From the NCBI GenBank assembly GCA_014549065.1, contig JACDOX010000007.1, forward strand, positions 3,763,258 to 3,827,257: a DNA stretch of 64,000 bases, written 5' to 3'. Below are positions 23,421-34,500 of the stretch, piece by piece. This DNA is from Cardinalis cardinalis (taxonomy: Eukaryota; Chordata; Aves; Passeriformes; Cardinalidae). A program made the translations under genes and the position numbers. How positions within the stretch are numbered: the stretch's first letter is position 1; each line of letters starts with the position of its first letter. Below the pieces are notes generated by a model. It did not search any database. It had not been told where the DNA came from and was given only the letters and a program-made list of their open reading frames with translations.

Positions 23421-25724
23421 CTGTGAGACCAATCCCAAATAAGATTTTGAGTACATAACACATCTAATTAAAAAGAAAGGAATGAAATGGTGGCAAATAA
23501 AATTGGTACCTTATCTCTAGCCAGTGCTGCAAAAAAATAGACAGGAGTCTTGACTGTAAAGCTCTTCCTCCTTCGAGCAGGAGTTCTCTGTGGTACAGGT
23601 TAAAAGGAAGACCCTACAAAAATTACCAGGAATATCATTATGTCCTTGGCCATNTGTTTGTCTCCAAGTGAGACTTCCTTGATGTTATGTGGATTCCCAT
23701 TACTTTACAGGGAAAAGTGTCTGTGTACTCACATTTGCATGTAGTACATGTTTCTTCACCATGGATGCAGTCCGTTCACAAATGATGTTCAACCAGTAGT
23801 GAGAGGGAGGAGCACCTTCAGCATTGCTGACTTTTTGCATTTCTTGGCAGGTAAATAATAAGATTATAAGATTGGCTGGATGTTGATGGCGTCTTTTTTG
23901 CTTTTAAATGCCGTGTGTTACTGTGACCAAGTATAAAGAAATCACCGCTCCATTTTACAGAGCTCTGAAACCAGAACAGAACACCCGACCCCACCATTGC
24001 AGACACAGTGACCATCTGCCTGCCACCAGTGGGCTTCAACCATCCCAGCAGCAACCCCAGCCTTGGAGCTCTCTCAACTCCACATCAGGGCAGGGTGTGA
24101 CAGAACCACAGGCTCCTGCTGGCTGGGTGGGTGAGCTCCTGGCCAGAGTGGGCAGCTGAACACCCAGACACATGGGGCTGTAGTAATGTAGATGGTGTGT
24201 GAACAACAGCCGAAAAAGTTCNTGTGGATGTTCAAGCTGTCAGAGCAAAGTGGCTTGTTAGTGCACAGCAACTTCTGGTTTTGTTGACAGTCACAATTTC
24301 ATTGCAAAATTTGCAATACCTGGCATTATTATTCATGTCCTAGTGCCTGTAGCCAGGTGATTAGGAAGACTTCACGTAAGTGAAGTTTCTAGCCCTCAGA
24401 TTTGNTGATAAAAGTTTTAGTATGTCACCCTAAAGCTTAGTTGCAGTGAGGAAAATCAATCCTCTTTTCAAAGTCTCAGAGTTATTGTCAGGCATTTTTT
24501 GGTTACCTATTTTCAAACTCTTGCTTCAATTCATACTGCTCCTGCACTGGTCTCAGTTCATCATGCTGGATTCATGACCAAATGGTTATTTGGATGCAGT
24601 ACAGCCAGCATCACAAGAGGGACACCAAGGGGGTGCAAACAGTCTTCAAGAAAAAAGCAGCAAAGGACCAAGACCTTCCCTTTTATTGGTTAACTCCAAG
24701 GGAAAAGGGGGGCACAAAGATGTTCCAAACCTACTGGAAGGTCTCCAGCACTTGAACCACAGCAGAAACAATGGCACATTCTGGGCAGGGAGAGAAGCCA
24801 GGGGAAGGCTCACCTGCAGTCCGCAATGGAGAAGGGGCAAGAGGGTCACAAATATTGTGCAGTCCTTATGGTGGGGGAAGGAACGTGCCCTCTCAGTGGT
24901 TGCCAGCAACTGGGTGCGAGGAGAAGNCACAGGTGGTTTTCTGGGTCACTCTGCATTGCTCTTGTGGGACTGCTGATGGAGGACAAGAACAAGACTGGAA
25001 GATGGAGTGGTCTGTACATAGTTACAGCAAGGGGCACCATGTTTAGCAGGGAGTGGAAGAAGTAGCCACAGAACTCCCATTAACAATAACGCAATTGCGT
25101 ATGTGAGTTCTATTCACTGTACTGAAAATTTACCCCTAAGGGTCCACATAAATTTGAGCTGTTGACCGTGTGAAATGTTCTTTTATGGGCAATAAGGACA
25201 CTGAGAGGCAGATACATGTTTTCCTAAGCTCTGGCCACATACCAGTATTTGTCTGCATAATTCTTCCATTTTTCTTCCCGTATTCTTCATACAATGCATA
25301 CATTTCTTATAGAGAGCAGGCAAAAAATGGTTTTAACAACAGCATGCTTTGTTATTAAATTAGGCCTTGGAACTATAATTCCCCATCTCTGTATTTTGAT
25401 GAGAAACCCTCTACAATGTTATCAAACTAATATATTGTAGCAAATTTTATATCTTCTGTCTCTGCCATGTATAATATGAACTGTATGAGAAAGAGCTAAC
25501 TTGCTAGAGAAATTTTTTTCTCTCTCTTTATTTCTAAGAAACAAACAGTTTACTGGCAGGTCGAGTATTCATGCTGCTGAATCTTACCTTTTATTTGATT
25601 ATGTAAATGGAGAGGGACTATACTCTGGTTCATCTTGGCAAAATTTAATTTGTAGTTGATGCCTAAAACTTTTGAAACCACCCCCACAAGATTAGCAATT
25701 GTCAATNATGCTATGTATTCTCAC

Positions 25725-25790
25725 TCCCTCTCTTTCTCTACCCCTTACTTTCTTTCTTTTTCTCTCGCTCCCTCCCTTTTTTTTTTATCC
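25725..25790. repeat. Pyrimidine-rich (TC/CCCT) tract
   Basis: About 65 bases composed almost only of C and T, with TTTC and CCCT units and a terminal T run. Confidence 0.85.
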
Positions 25791-26809
25791 TTGTGATGTT
25801 ATCAGGCTGTCTTTCAAATAGCCAGAGCAGAGTTTTGCAAAGGAGGGATATATCCTCTCAGCAGACACGTTCAGCATTTTGAACTCCAGGATCGTAAACA
25901 ATGGACATGAGTATATTTTAAAATGAAACTTGGAGTAATTTATCTTAATTTAAAACTGACTATTCCTGCTTCAGCTCTTTTTTCTTTTCTCTTGGAATAC
26001 TACACATATAAATCTTCAGACAATCTCCTGGTAATTCATATTAATACACTTGGGGAAATGGTTTGGATTCAAAACAAATGTTCTCACAAATGTAGTTATC
26101 TCATCCTCATAATTTCCTAGATCTTCAGATCCAGCTGGTTTAACTGTTTAACACCAGGAAGCAGTAATGGATTTTCCCTGCAATGCTTGGGAGCGGCTGT
26201 CTGGACCCAGAGAGGAGAGTTGTCTTCCTACATTTACCTGAACTCCACCAAAGGGACCCACAGTGGTGCCTGCAGGCATGGGAAGAGCAGGAATGGCAGG
26301 AGTTACAGCAGGGATTCACAGGACACCTGGGGTTTGCTTATCTTGTGGGGTTATTCCTTTCAGTAGCCCCAGGCAGATGCACAGGAGTAGCAGAGGAGTC
26401 AGTGAGTAGTTAGGGAGCCTAAACCACGCTGCAGCAAGCCTGACCTCCTAGAAGAGCACTTTTCAGTTTCCTTGAGTAACACCTTTCTTGTTTCCCTGGT
26501 GGTCTTTTTTCCTGTTTGTCTTCACTTGGGAGGAAAATAATGCAGAATGTGTTTCTTCTTGCTAAGACAACTCGTGGTGCACTAGACAAGCTGACCACAC
26601 ATCTGCAATTGCTGACCAGGATATCTGTTTTATCCTGAACCTGGAGAGGAGTTTGGAAAGCATCAGCCTGCCTTTATTTCTTTTGCTTTTCCTTTCACAC
26701 CCTGCACTGTTCTATCCATAATAAACCCAGAAATCACACAATGCAACAACGAGCACTGGAGCAGTGCAACAACGAGGTGTGCGCACGATCTCATTCTGTA
26801 TAAACCCTT

Positions 26810-27110
26810 TTACTTGAAAATTAAACTTTAATTGAAAAATAGGTCTCTGAAGAAATCCCCAGCCAGTGTCTGCCCAATTACAGCAATGTAGCTGTTACAA
26901 TGGAAAGCTGTTAATGTTAGCTGCAGTCCATGCGGTATGTGGAATATGTTTCAGATTTAACATCAGCATTCAAGGCCACGACTATGTTTTGATGCTTCAA
27001 GCAGGAGATTTTATGCATTTAACATCAATTTTATGCATTATAGATCTTGCTGTACCTGAGCAAGGAAGTAACCATATGATTCTGTGTTATTCATTCTGAA
27101 TTAACTGTGA
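26810..27110. promoter_or_regulatory. Candidate non-coding regulatory block C with paired TTATGCAT words
   Basis: AT-rich block with homeodomain cores (CTTTAATTG, CAATTA) and two identical 12-mers ATTTTATGCATT at 27008-27019 and 27028-27039, exactly 20 bp apart (about two helical turns). TATGCA-type words resemble POU-domain sites. An open frame of 77 codons crosses the block without any domain. Function is inference. Confidence 0.27.
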
Positions 27111-29840
27111 ACAAAATATTTGCATCAACTATTCATACAGTGACTGCTTTTGTTATGTGTCTCTAGGAAGCAACTAAGTGACTCGGTGTCTTATTTGATT
27201 GGCTTTTAAGCAGAAGGCTTTGCAGGTACTCTAAGCCAGGAAAAGAAAGNGCTTGGTCTGGTAGCCGCATTGACTCCCTGACAAAACCCCACATTACTGC
27301 TCACATCAGTGTGGTGGAGGCAGCTTCATCTGTGATCTCTTGTTTGTCTCTTGAGCGAAATGAAGCTAACATGCTGAGAGCTGTCTTCGGCTAGTCACAC
27401 TTTGGCATGTATGTGTGGGTTGTTTTTGTGGTCATAAAATTTTGAGTGGTGTAGAGCAGCAAGTGTGTTAGAATGATACCTGATAACAATGCTGCATCTT
27501 TACGATGTGTCAGGCACTGTCTGATAAATCCTCTTGCTTTCTTTTCTCTTCCTCAGGATGTTTTAACTTCCAGAGGAAACACTGATTTTTAATGTAGAGG
27601 TGGGGGTGCAACCACTCAGCATATGCCAGGAGCAATGTCATACCCCGAATTAAAGCAATCCATAAGGTAAGCAGGGGCCGTAGCAACATGGGAGCTTTTC
27701 AAAACAACCGTAGGCACCTTTTTTACATTTTGCTATTTCCAGGCCAGTTGGAAATTAAAAAAAAANAAAATTTGAAAACAATTTAGCCATCAGCACCTGG
27801 ATGTTCATGGCNCTTCCCACCGTCACCCCCCCTGAAATTTCGTGAGATTTTAATATGCATATTTAGAGAGCTCCATCACTGCAGCTCCGAAGTGGCTGTT
27901 ACAATATTGATGTTGTTTTACACAGTCAGTTGTAAGTTATAGTCCAAAGGAAAGGTTTAGGGCAAGATATAAAAACAGGATGTAACTGAGTGATTTAGAA
28001 GGAAGAAGGGAGGAACTTCCAGGAAATGGCTTTGCTTTGCTCCTTTGTAGGAGCAAAAGGAGGCAAACACTGAGTCCAAAGGTGAAGATCAGAGCAGGAG
28101 AAATATGAGTGGGTAGGAAAGTAGGCACATTTTTGCTCAGAAGGGTTGTGAAAACATTGTTCACAATTAGTTTGGGGCCACAAAGATTGTTTTTCAAAGC
28201 TGCTCATTCTGTGAAGAAAACCAGTTGCCACAGTGTGCAGACAACCTTCTAGATAAATGAATGGAAAACAGCTCCGTCATGGTGATGCAGGACCACAGAA
28301 ATAACCTTGCTTCCTGCTATGGGTAGAAGGATGTGTTCAGGTACAATCACAGGTTAGGGAATGAGTAAATTGGGCTATCCCTCAGCTGTGCTGTTTATTT
28401 CTGGGAAATTCATCAATTTCTTATTCTTTCCTATTCACAACAAGCAAAAGCCCTCCTTGCTCTAACACTGGTTGAACACTTTCCAGCTTTAATGCCACAC
28501 TAATGCTCTGCTGTATGCTGCAGCAGGTCCACTTGTAGTGGTCACAGCTACCTTTGGGCTCACAAGGACATGAAAGCAAAACATTCCCTGAACCTTTTCA
28601 GTAAGATAAGTCTCACAGACAGAGCCAGCATGGGAGTTANCTTAGGCACAATCCCCCAACTCCTTTCTTGTATGCTTGGAGGTGTTTTGGAGTAATATGT
28701 TCCTCTGTTGATTCTTTCTTCTAGAAGATAGGCAGGAATGCTTTTTTCAGAGGGAAGTGACAAAGAAAACTGTTGTACTTTCTTTTCCAAAGTACTTGTG
28801 AAAGGGTTCTTTCTCAATGCTGAGGTGCGAACTTTTAGAACTTTGGCATTTTAGATGTACAAGAGCAGAACAGGTCCTTTTCATTGGGAGGGAGGTCAGG
28901 ATTGCTCAGGATTGCTCAGGAAGTGCAAAGGCTGTTTCTTCCACACCATGTCTGCAGTGCTCTCAGAATGTCACAAGTGGAGCTGCGTGTATCTGGAGTT
29001 TTCCAGCCATCCACATATGCACTTAGATGCTGCTGACTTGTCTCTCATCTTCCCCCTCCATATTCCTGCCAAGAGGAAATGTCTTGCAGTTGTCTCATGC
29101 ACGGATCAGTCCATGCTGTAGGTTTCCAGCACAAAGCAATCCGTGACAGGCTGTGCCGTGCGATCACTGCAGGCAGCCTGACTTCACATTAAATGCAATT
29201 CTTTCCATAATNCTTGTTGCTTATTAACGCGTTGGAGGCCTGATCCTGATTCCTTTGAAGGCAGTGACACAGCTCCCACCGAACATAGCGGGAGGCGAAG
29301 GGCAGCCTTTGCTGCTTGACACAAACAAAACGTTATGGTACTGGAGTTGCTTGCGAAACATAAACACAGCAGTCCTTAAAAGTGGCATTCTCTTCTTCTC
29401 CCTAATTTTCTCTTTTTAAAGCTATACCTCCTAATTATGGTGTAATTTAAAAAAAACCTATGGAGCTGTTCTCTCCTGGGCCAGGCACGTGGCCCCCCAG
29501 GCACCCACAGCTGGGCAGGTGGTGCCTCTGTGGTCAATGGCTGTGNGTGGAGCCTGGCTGAGGACCACATCTCCTGCCTTCCCTGGTGCTACCACGAGAG
29601 AGCTGCACCGCTGCCCTCGCTCCTCGGCATCCCCTTCATCCCTCAGTACCCCCAGCCCTCCTTCGCACCCCTGGGGTTCACTTTTTGGGTGGGCAGCCTG
29701 CCTGCCTGGTGTTGCAATCACCTCCTGCAGGCAGAACTGGGGCTGTAACGTGGGTGAGCCCGCAGCCCCGAAAGCTGCCTGCCTGCCTCNCTTGGGTTTC
29801 AGCCTGCCACCACCTCACCTATCGAGCTAAATTTCCCATT
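27111..29840. other. Intergenic, no gene seen
   Basis: Mixed sequence with a short tandem duplication (28895-28920) and a GC-rich stretch at about 29480-29830 containing CCTG/CCTGC runs. The GC-rich stretch generates several overlapping open frames on both strands, none with a domain. Single Ns are frequent (27250, 27766, 27812, 28640, 29212, 29546, 29790). Confidence 0.55.
28895..28920. repeat. Short tandem duplication (10-bp unit)
   Basis: ATTGCTCAGG occurs twice in tandem (28901-28910, 28911-28920), preceded by a partial third unit GTCAGG. Confidence 0.9.
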
Positions 29841-29844
29841 ACAA

Positions 29845-30200
29845 CTTGAATTTAAATATTCTAATAAATTTGTTTTAGAAACTCTTACAGCTCCCTTGTG
29901 CCATTTGCAGGGAAACACTCTCTGGGTTTTTTTCTGGGAGATGGAGATTTCTTTGTGCTTGGGGTGACTGATTGAATTTTACCTGCGCTAAATTATATTT
30001 GCACATTCTAGTAATTGCAAAGGGCCACACAGAGAAACAAAGCATTGACTGCCGTTGTACTGGGATTTCCCAGATGTATAATTTCAAATTGATATGAAAA
30101 AAACCCTTGCAATGCATTAATAATAGCAGAAAATGTAACTCGGTTGGCCAACGGTGAACAGAGGCTTTTTTTCCTGAGCTGCAAAACAAGCTATAGACCT
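29845..30200. promoter_or_regulatory. Candidate non-coding regulatory block D
   Basis: AT-rich unique sequence with many homeodomain-core words (GAATTTAAATATTC, CTAATAAATT, TAGTAATTGC, GCATTAATAA). It lies next to a GC-rich stretch and has no repeat signature. An open minus-strand frame of about 100 codons crosses it but has no recognisable domain. Regulatory role is inference. Confidence 0.22.
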
Positions 30201-30671
30201 CAGGTGACTAGCATTTATTGTTAGAATGGGTTTTCTATCGCATTCCTTCTGAAATATGAAATAAAGATTTATACTGAACAACTTTGTTGTATATAACAGA
30301 TCTGGATCATACCTGGGAAGCAGTGTGGGTTTCTTTTATTTTTTTTAAAGTGAAAGTAAATGGCTTTTGTCTAATTTAAAGACACTTTTTGGTTANTGAG
30401 TCTTCTGGCAGGTCACCTGTCCTTTTTCCACAGCTCAATATTATCTCATGGTTGGAATAATGACATTGAAAAAGAAATCTTTGGCAAACAGCACATACTT
30501 TTCAAGTCATNTCAGAGTGAACCAAGAATGAGAGGGAATGATACTCAATGGGGTACCAGTGGGGTACTTACATATTTATTAATAAAGCATGAAGATTAGC
30601 TTTTTAAATATGTAGGCTTTTAAAAGTGTTAGTTTTCCCAGTCTCCACCATATCAGAGAAGACCAAAAGCC

Positions 30672-30673
30672 TA

Positions 30674-30726
<53 letters not shown>
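30672..30726. repeat. (TAA)n trinucleotide microsatellite
   Basis: About 18 tandem TAA units, nearly perfect (one TAG at the 5' end). Confidence 0.96.
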
Positions 30727-31794
30727 TACAATGCATCTAACACACGTCATAATAAAGTGTTAGATGCATACAGCTCTGCCTAGCTAACTGTAAGGTTGTC
30801 TCTCATAGGCCTAGAACATACATGTATGGTGAGCATAAATAATTCACTGAAATTATGCCAGGGGAAGAAGGTGCTGGCTTGGACAGAAATGGACACAAAA
30901 ATTATGAGCATATCAGTCTGAAGANGATCCTCAATGTCTGGCCAAGCAGTGGTGGTGCTTTCTAAAGGAAGACAGGTCACTAACAAACCTTAGCCTATGG
31001 ATATCATTGCTTTGGGGTTGGATTTGCACCCTGGTGAGGCCAGTCTCTGTCCTCCATGGAGCACACTGTGAGCAGCTGCTTAACATCTCCTTTATGGGCA
31101 TTCCCGGTGCGTATTGCCAGCCAGCATCACATCACTGCATTCCTCCCTGGAGTTTACAAAGGCAACACTGCAGCCTGGCTGATGGGATGTTTTTCCAGAC
31201 AGGACCCTGTCTAGAAGGCTTTTCCAAGGAGTGTTACCTNTCCTGCTCACTGCAGATTTCCAAAGGTGGCCGCTGCTGTGCAGCAGATCTTGGGCTGGTT
31301 GCCGCTGCTGCTCCAGTGCAGCCAGGATCTCTGTTTCTCATGAAGGGTATGCTCTATTCTCTTGAGCTGTGTTGCATTTTTCTAGCACAATGCTACCAGA
31401 AGCAATATCAAAACTCTATTATCACCCCCATTTTTAATGCTGTGAGCAATTTTAACTGGAAGACACCTCCTTGTCTGTGCCTTATAAGCACTTTTGCCTT
31501 TCCACTCAAACGCTGGGAGTACACAGCTCAACTATTGCTGCCTTCATGCTTTTGCAAATTTTAATGCATTATTAATAATTTTGTAACATATTTCTTCAAG
31601 CTCTTTAGCAGCAAATGTTATTTCAGTGCTGCTTCTGATAAGAGTCTTAGTCACCATGTGCACTATTTCCAAGCTACCACACAACCTGAGCTTTTAATTT
31701 GTTCCCCCTGTTCAAACACAGGAAGGACCTTCTGAGAATAATATTCCTCATTATCTGATTGCTTTTGTGAATCGTTTCCTGCGTTTCTAGGTAT

Positions 31795-31880
31795 GCTTAT
31801 CATCATATCATAGACAGTACAGATGGGAGACCTATTAACTAATCTAGTGCACGCTCCCCCTCTTACCCTCACAATGAGAC
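31795..31880 (-). mobile_element. Possible ancient CR1/L3-type 3' end fragment
   Basis: ATCATAGACAGTACAGATGGGAGACCTATTAACTAATCTAGTG follows the word order of the reverse-complemented 3' end of CR1-clade LINEs (TCATAGAAT, GGAAGGGACC, ATCATCTAGTCCA, CCCC). Many mismatches suggest an old insertion. A repeat-library search is needed to confirm. Confidence 0.35.
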
Positions 31881-34299
31881 ATCATTTAATTTGTGGAACN
31901 TATTCCCGTCCAGATAAATCCATATTTGTGCTTTGGAAAAAAAAAAAAAAAACAACCAAAAACCAACAATGCCTGGCAAAAGCCCACGAAAAAAATCCCC
32001 ACCAAAAAAGATGTTTCCATAATTGCTGAAGAGAAGAATCTGTCACTTGTNTCAGGTCACCTCTGCCTATCCACAAAGGCATTTGCAAAAGCAGNGTCCA
32101 GAAAGGTGACATGGGGAAATTCTGGGTGGAGTAAGAGGGTCTTGCTCCCTCTCTTGCCTTTGCTGTAGGGTGCACGAAGAAAAAGACCCAATTAGCTGAA
32201 AATTGCTAGCAAGTAAATGATCTTTACTGTGGGCCCAGAAGCTGCCAGATGATGGTGTAAGTAGAAGCTGAGAGATAGTAGCAAAATGATCTGAGAAGAA
32301 AAGGAGATTGACAATTTCTGACTGAAAACGTGTTTGTTGAAAAATAGTGAGCTGACAAAACTGAAATACTTCAGAATAACATTTCAACTTTCTCAGAATG
32401 TCCTGATTTTTCATAAAAAATGTGAAATAGAAAATGCCTATATAATTTTCTGCAAGTGTTAACATTTTTTCAATTGACAAATCAATTTTTTCTCTCAATT
32501 TTATAATTGGATCCTATTTTATTTCCACCAAAATTCTGAAGAGGTAAAAACAGAAAAAGTGTGTGGGAGGAAACGATGCTGGCACTTTTTTTCTCCTTTT
32601 TTTTTTAATACATTCTTTCTGGAAAAAAAAAAGATAAAAAGATGGGGAGTATAATTATTGCCTCATGCTCTCCCCCAGGAAAAAGAAAAAAAAGAAAAGC
32701 TTTGTACCTTTATATTTCAAAATGTTGTGTTCAGACACTGCATAAAGATGCTCAAGCAGGACTAAAATCTTTTGTTTCTTTTTAATATCACAGATTCATG
32801 CACATATTGGTATGTGTTATATGTAATCTAATAAGTATATGCAGTTCTTAACAATGGCAGAGACAAATTGCCTCATGAATGGTTGTTCATACCCCATCTT
32901 CGGTTGAACAGGAGNGAAGAGGAGTTTGTCTGCATTCTTCAGAAAGTGAGGGGAGGCAAAAATGCCCCAGTGCCCTGGGGCTGCCCGCAAGGTGCCCAGT
33001 GGGGCTGGGGGAGAGCCACCCCTGTGAGCCCTCTGTCTGGGAGTGGCCAGTCTCAGCCTAGCTGAAAAGATCATTTTGTGGGGTTGGGGTGATATTTATG
33101 TCNTGCAGGCAGGTACCAGGGTGAGCGTCCATCTGTCTGTCTGTAATGTGTGGGAGCTGAGGCAGTGTCAGGAGGAGGGCAGCAGGATGGCTTGGTGGAG
33201 ACGGCAGTGCTTTTGCTACACTGGTTGCTGTTGTTTGGTAAGGAAGCAAAACAGGAATAAAAAATGAATACTGGTGAAGTCTGGCCACTCAGTGCTTCAC
33301 GAGAGAGGAATCCTTCTTAGGGCCAATGCTGCAACATCTTCAAGTCATTACTTACAGGGAGAAAAAACCTGTCATTTTTGAGGTGTATTTTTCTTTCTGG
33401 AAGCTTCAGAGTTCCATATTTCAGACAAATGAACTATTTTTAACAACCTGGTGCATGAGCCTGCAGATTCTACACATGGTGGCCACAGATCCAATGAAAG
33501 GAAAGGGTGCTGGGCTATCACTGTGTTTCTCCAGCTCCNAGCATTTTGTCACATCTAGTCTGCTCCAGCGTATCAGTTTTTGTAGTCAGAGGACAAAGGG
33601 GAACTGTCAGTCTCAGATAACTGGCTTTGCTATATCCTAAAGGGTAGTGCCCATTTTATTCTGTCTTGTCTGTAGCTCAAAAGCCCACCTGCAGACCTTT
33701 TCCTGTTCTCTGCTGACATCTGTGTGCTACTTCCCTTGTGGATGTGCTTCCTGCTTGCTCATTACCAGTGCAGAACCCCTCTCCACACACCCCACGTCCA
33801 CGCTGCCAGCCTGGCGTGGGCAGCCTGGTCCCAGCTCAGCCAAGGCCAGGGTTACCCCATGGGGCATTGTCAGGGCAGTGGGGAGTGGGTGGCCCTGGCA
33901 GGAGCACCCCAGGATGGGGAGAGGATGACTGCCAGCTCCAGCAGCGCCACGGCACAGTGGGGACATGGGAAGCAGCTTGGTACAAAGCAGAGGGGTGGGA
34001 GGAGGCAGGCAGTGCTCCAAGGGGTGGGAGGGAAATCTCCTGTTAACCAAGAAATTCTCTGTTGTGAAATAGCATTTCCCTATCTCAGCCAGATGCAGAT
34101 GATAAGCAAAATGATATTTGTAAAATGATATTTATCTTTGGTGATGGTTTCTCCTAGGTCAGGGAAAAAATTGAGTATTGCAAGGATAAAGGGAGGACAA
34201 GGGGGAAAGAGAAGGGAAAACAGTGAGGTTCAGCCTGCAAATCTCTGTGGCTGGCAGTGACTACTGCAGCCACAGCTACAGTGAGAATACATTGCACTT

Positions 34300-34500
34300 T
34301 TTTGTTGACTTTTCAGTTTTTTAATTACCAGCAAGTTGGTAATGGCATGCAGAATCAGATTCTGCTTCCTTTCACACTCCAGACACTCATGTTTTGACCA
34401 CAGGGCCATAAAATTATCAAAGGAAAATATTATCGGCTGTAACCACCTCAGTAATATTTTTACAACTCCTGATTGACCACAAATCTATATTTAATAAGAA
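34300..34500. promoter_or_regulatory. Candidate non-coding regulatory block E (paired TTGACCACA)
   Basis: Unique sequence with TTAATTACC, a TCF/LEF-type ATCAAAGG (34416-34423) and two identical 9-mers TTGACCACA at 34394-34402 and 34473-34481, each holding a RUNX-type ACCACA. Motif co-occurrence suggests, but does not show, an enhancer. Confidence 0.25.

Larger units (their letters stand above)
22421..26800. other. Intergenic, no gene seen
   Basis: Non-coding, with a TA/GT microsatellite (23084-23127), a 9-bp perfect inverted repeat (23393-23420) and a pyrimidine-rich stretch (25725-25790). Open frames such as 22423-22872 (plus, about 150 codons) have no recognisable domain. Single Ns occur at about 22919, 23654, 24222, 24405, 24927 and 25707. 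Confidence 0.55.
30201..34290. other. Intergenic, no gene seen
   Basis: Contains a TAA microsatellite (30672-30726), a possible old CR1 tail (31795-31880) and poly-A runs near 31938 and 32628. The frame at 31007-31564 is the longest non-TSHZ1 frame (about 185 codons); it has no domain and opens on a TTG rather than an ATG, so it is not called. A GC-rich patch at 33750-34030 yields overlapping frames on both strands. Confidence 0.55.

Noticed and set aside
31007..31564. Longest non-TSHZ1 open frame, about 185 codons, plus strand
   Set aside because: It opens at TTG rather than ATG, contains an N, has no recognisable domain, and has no visible splice or promoter context. It is consistent with chance in a GC-richer patch.
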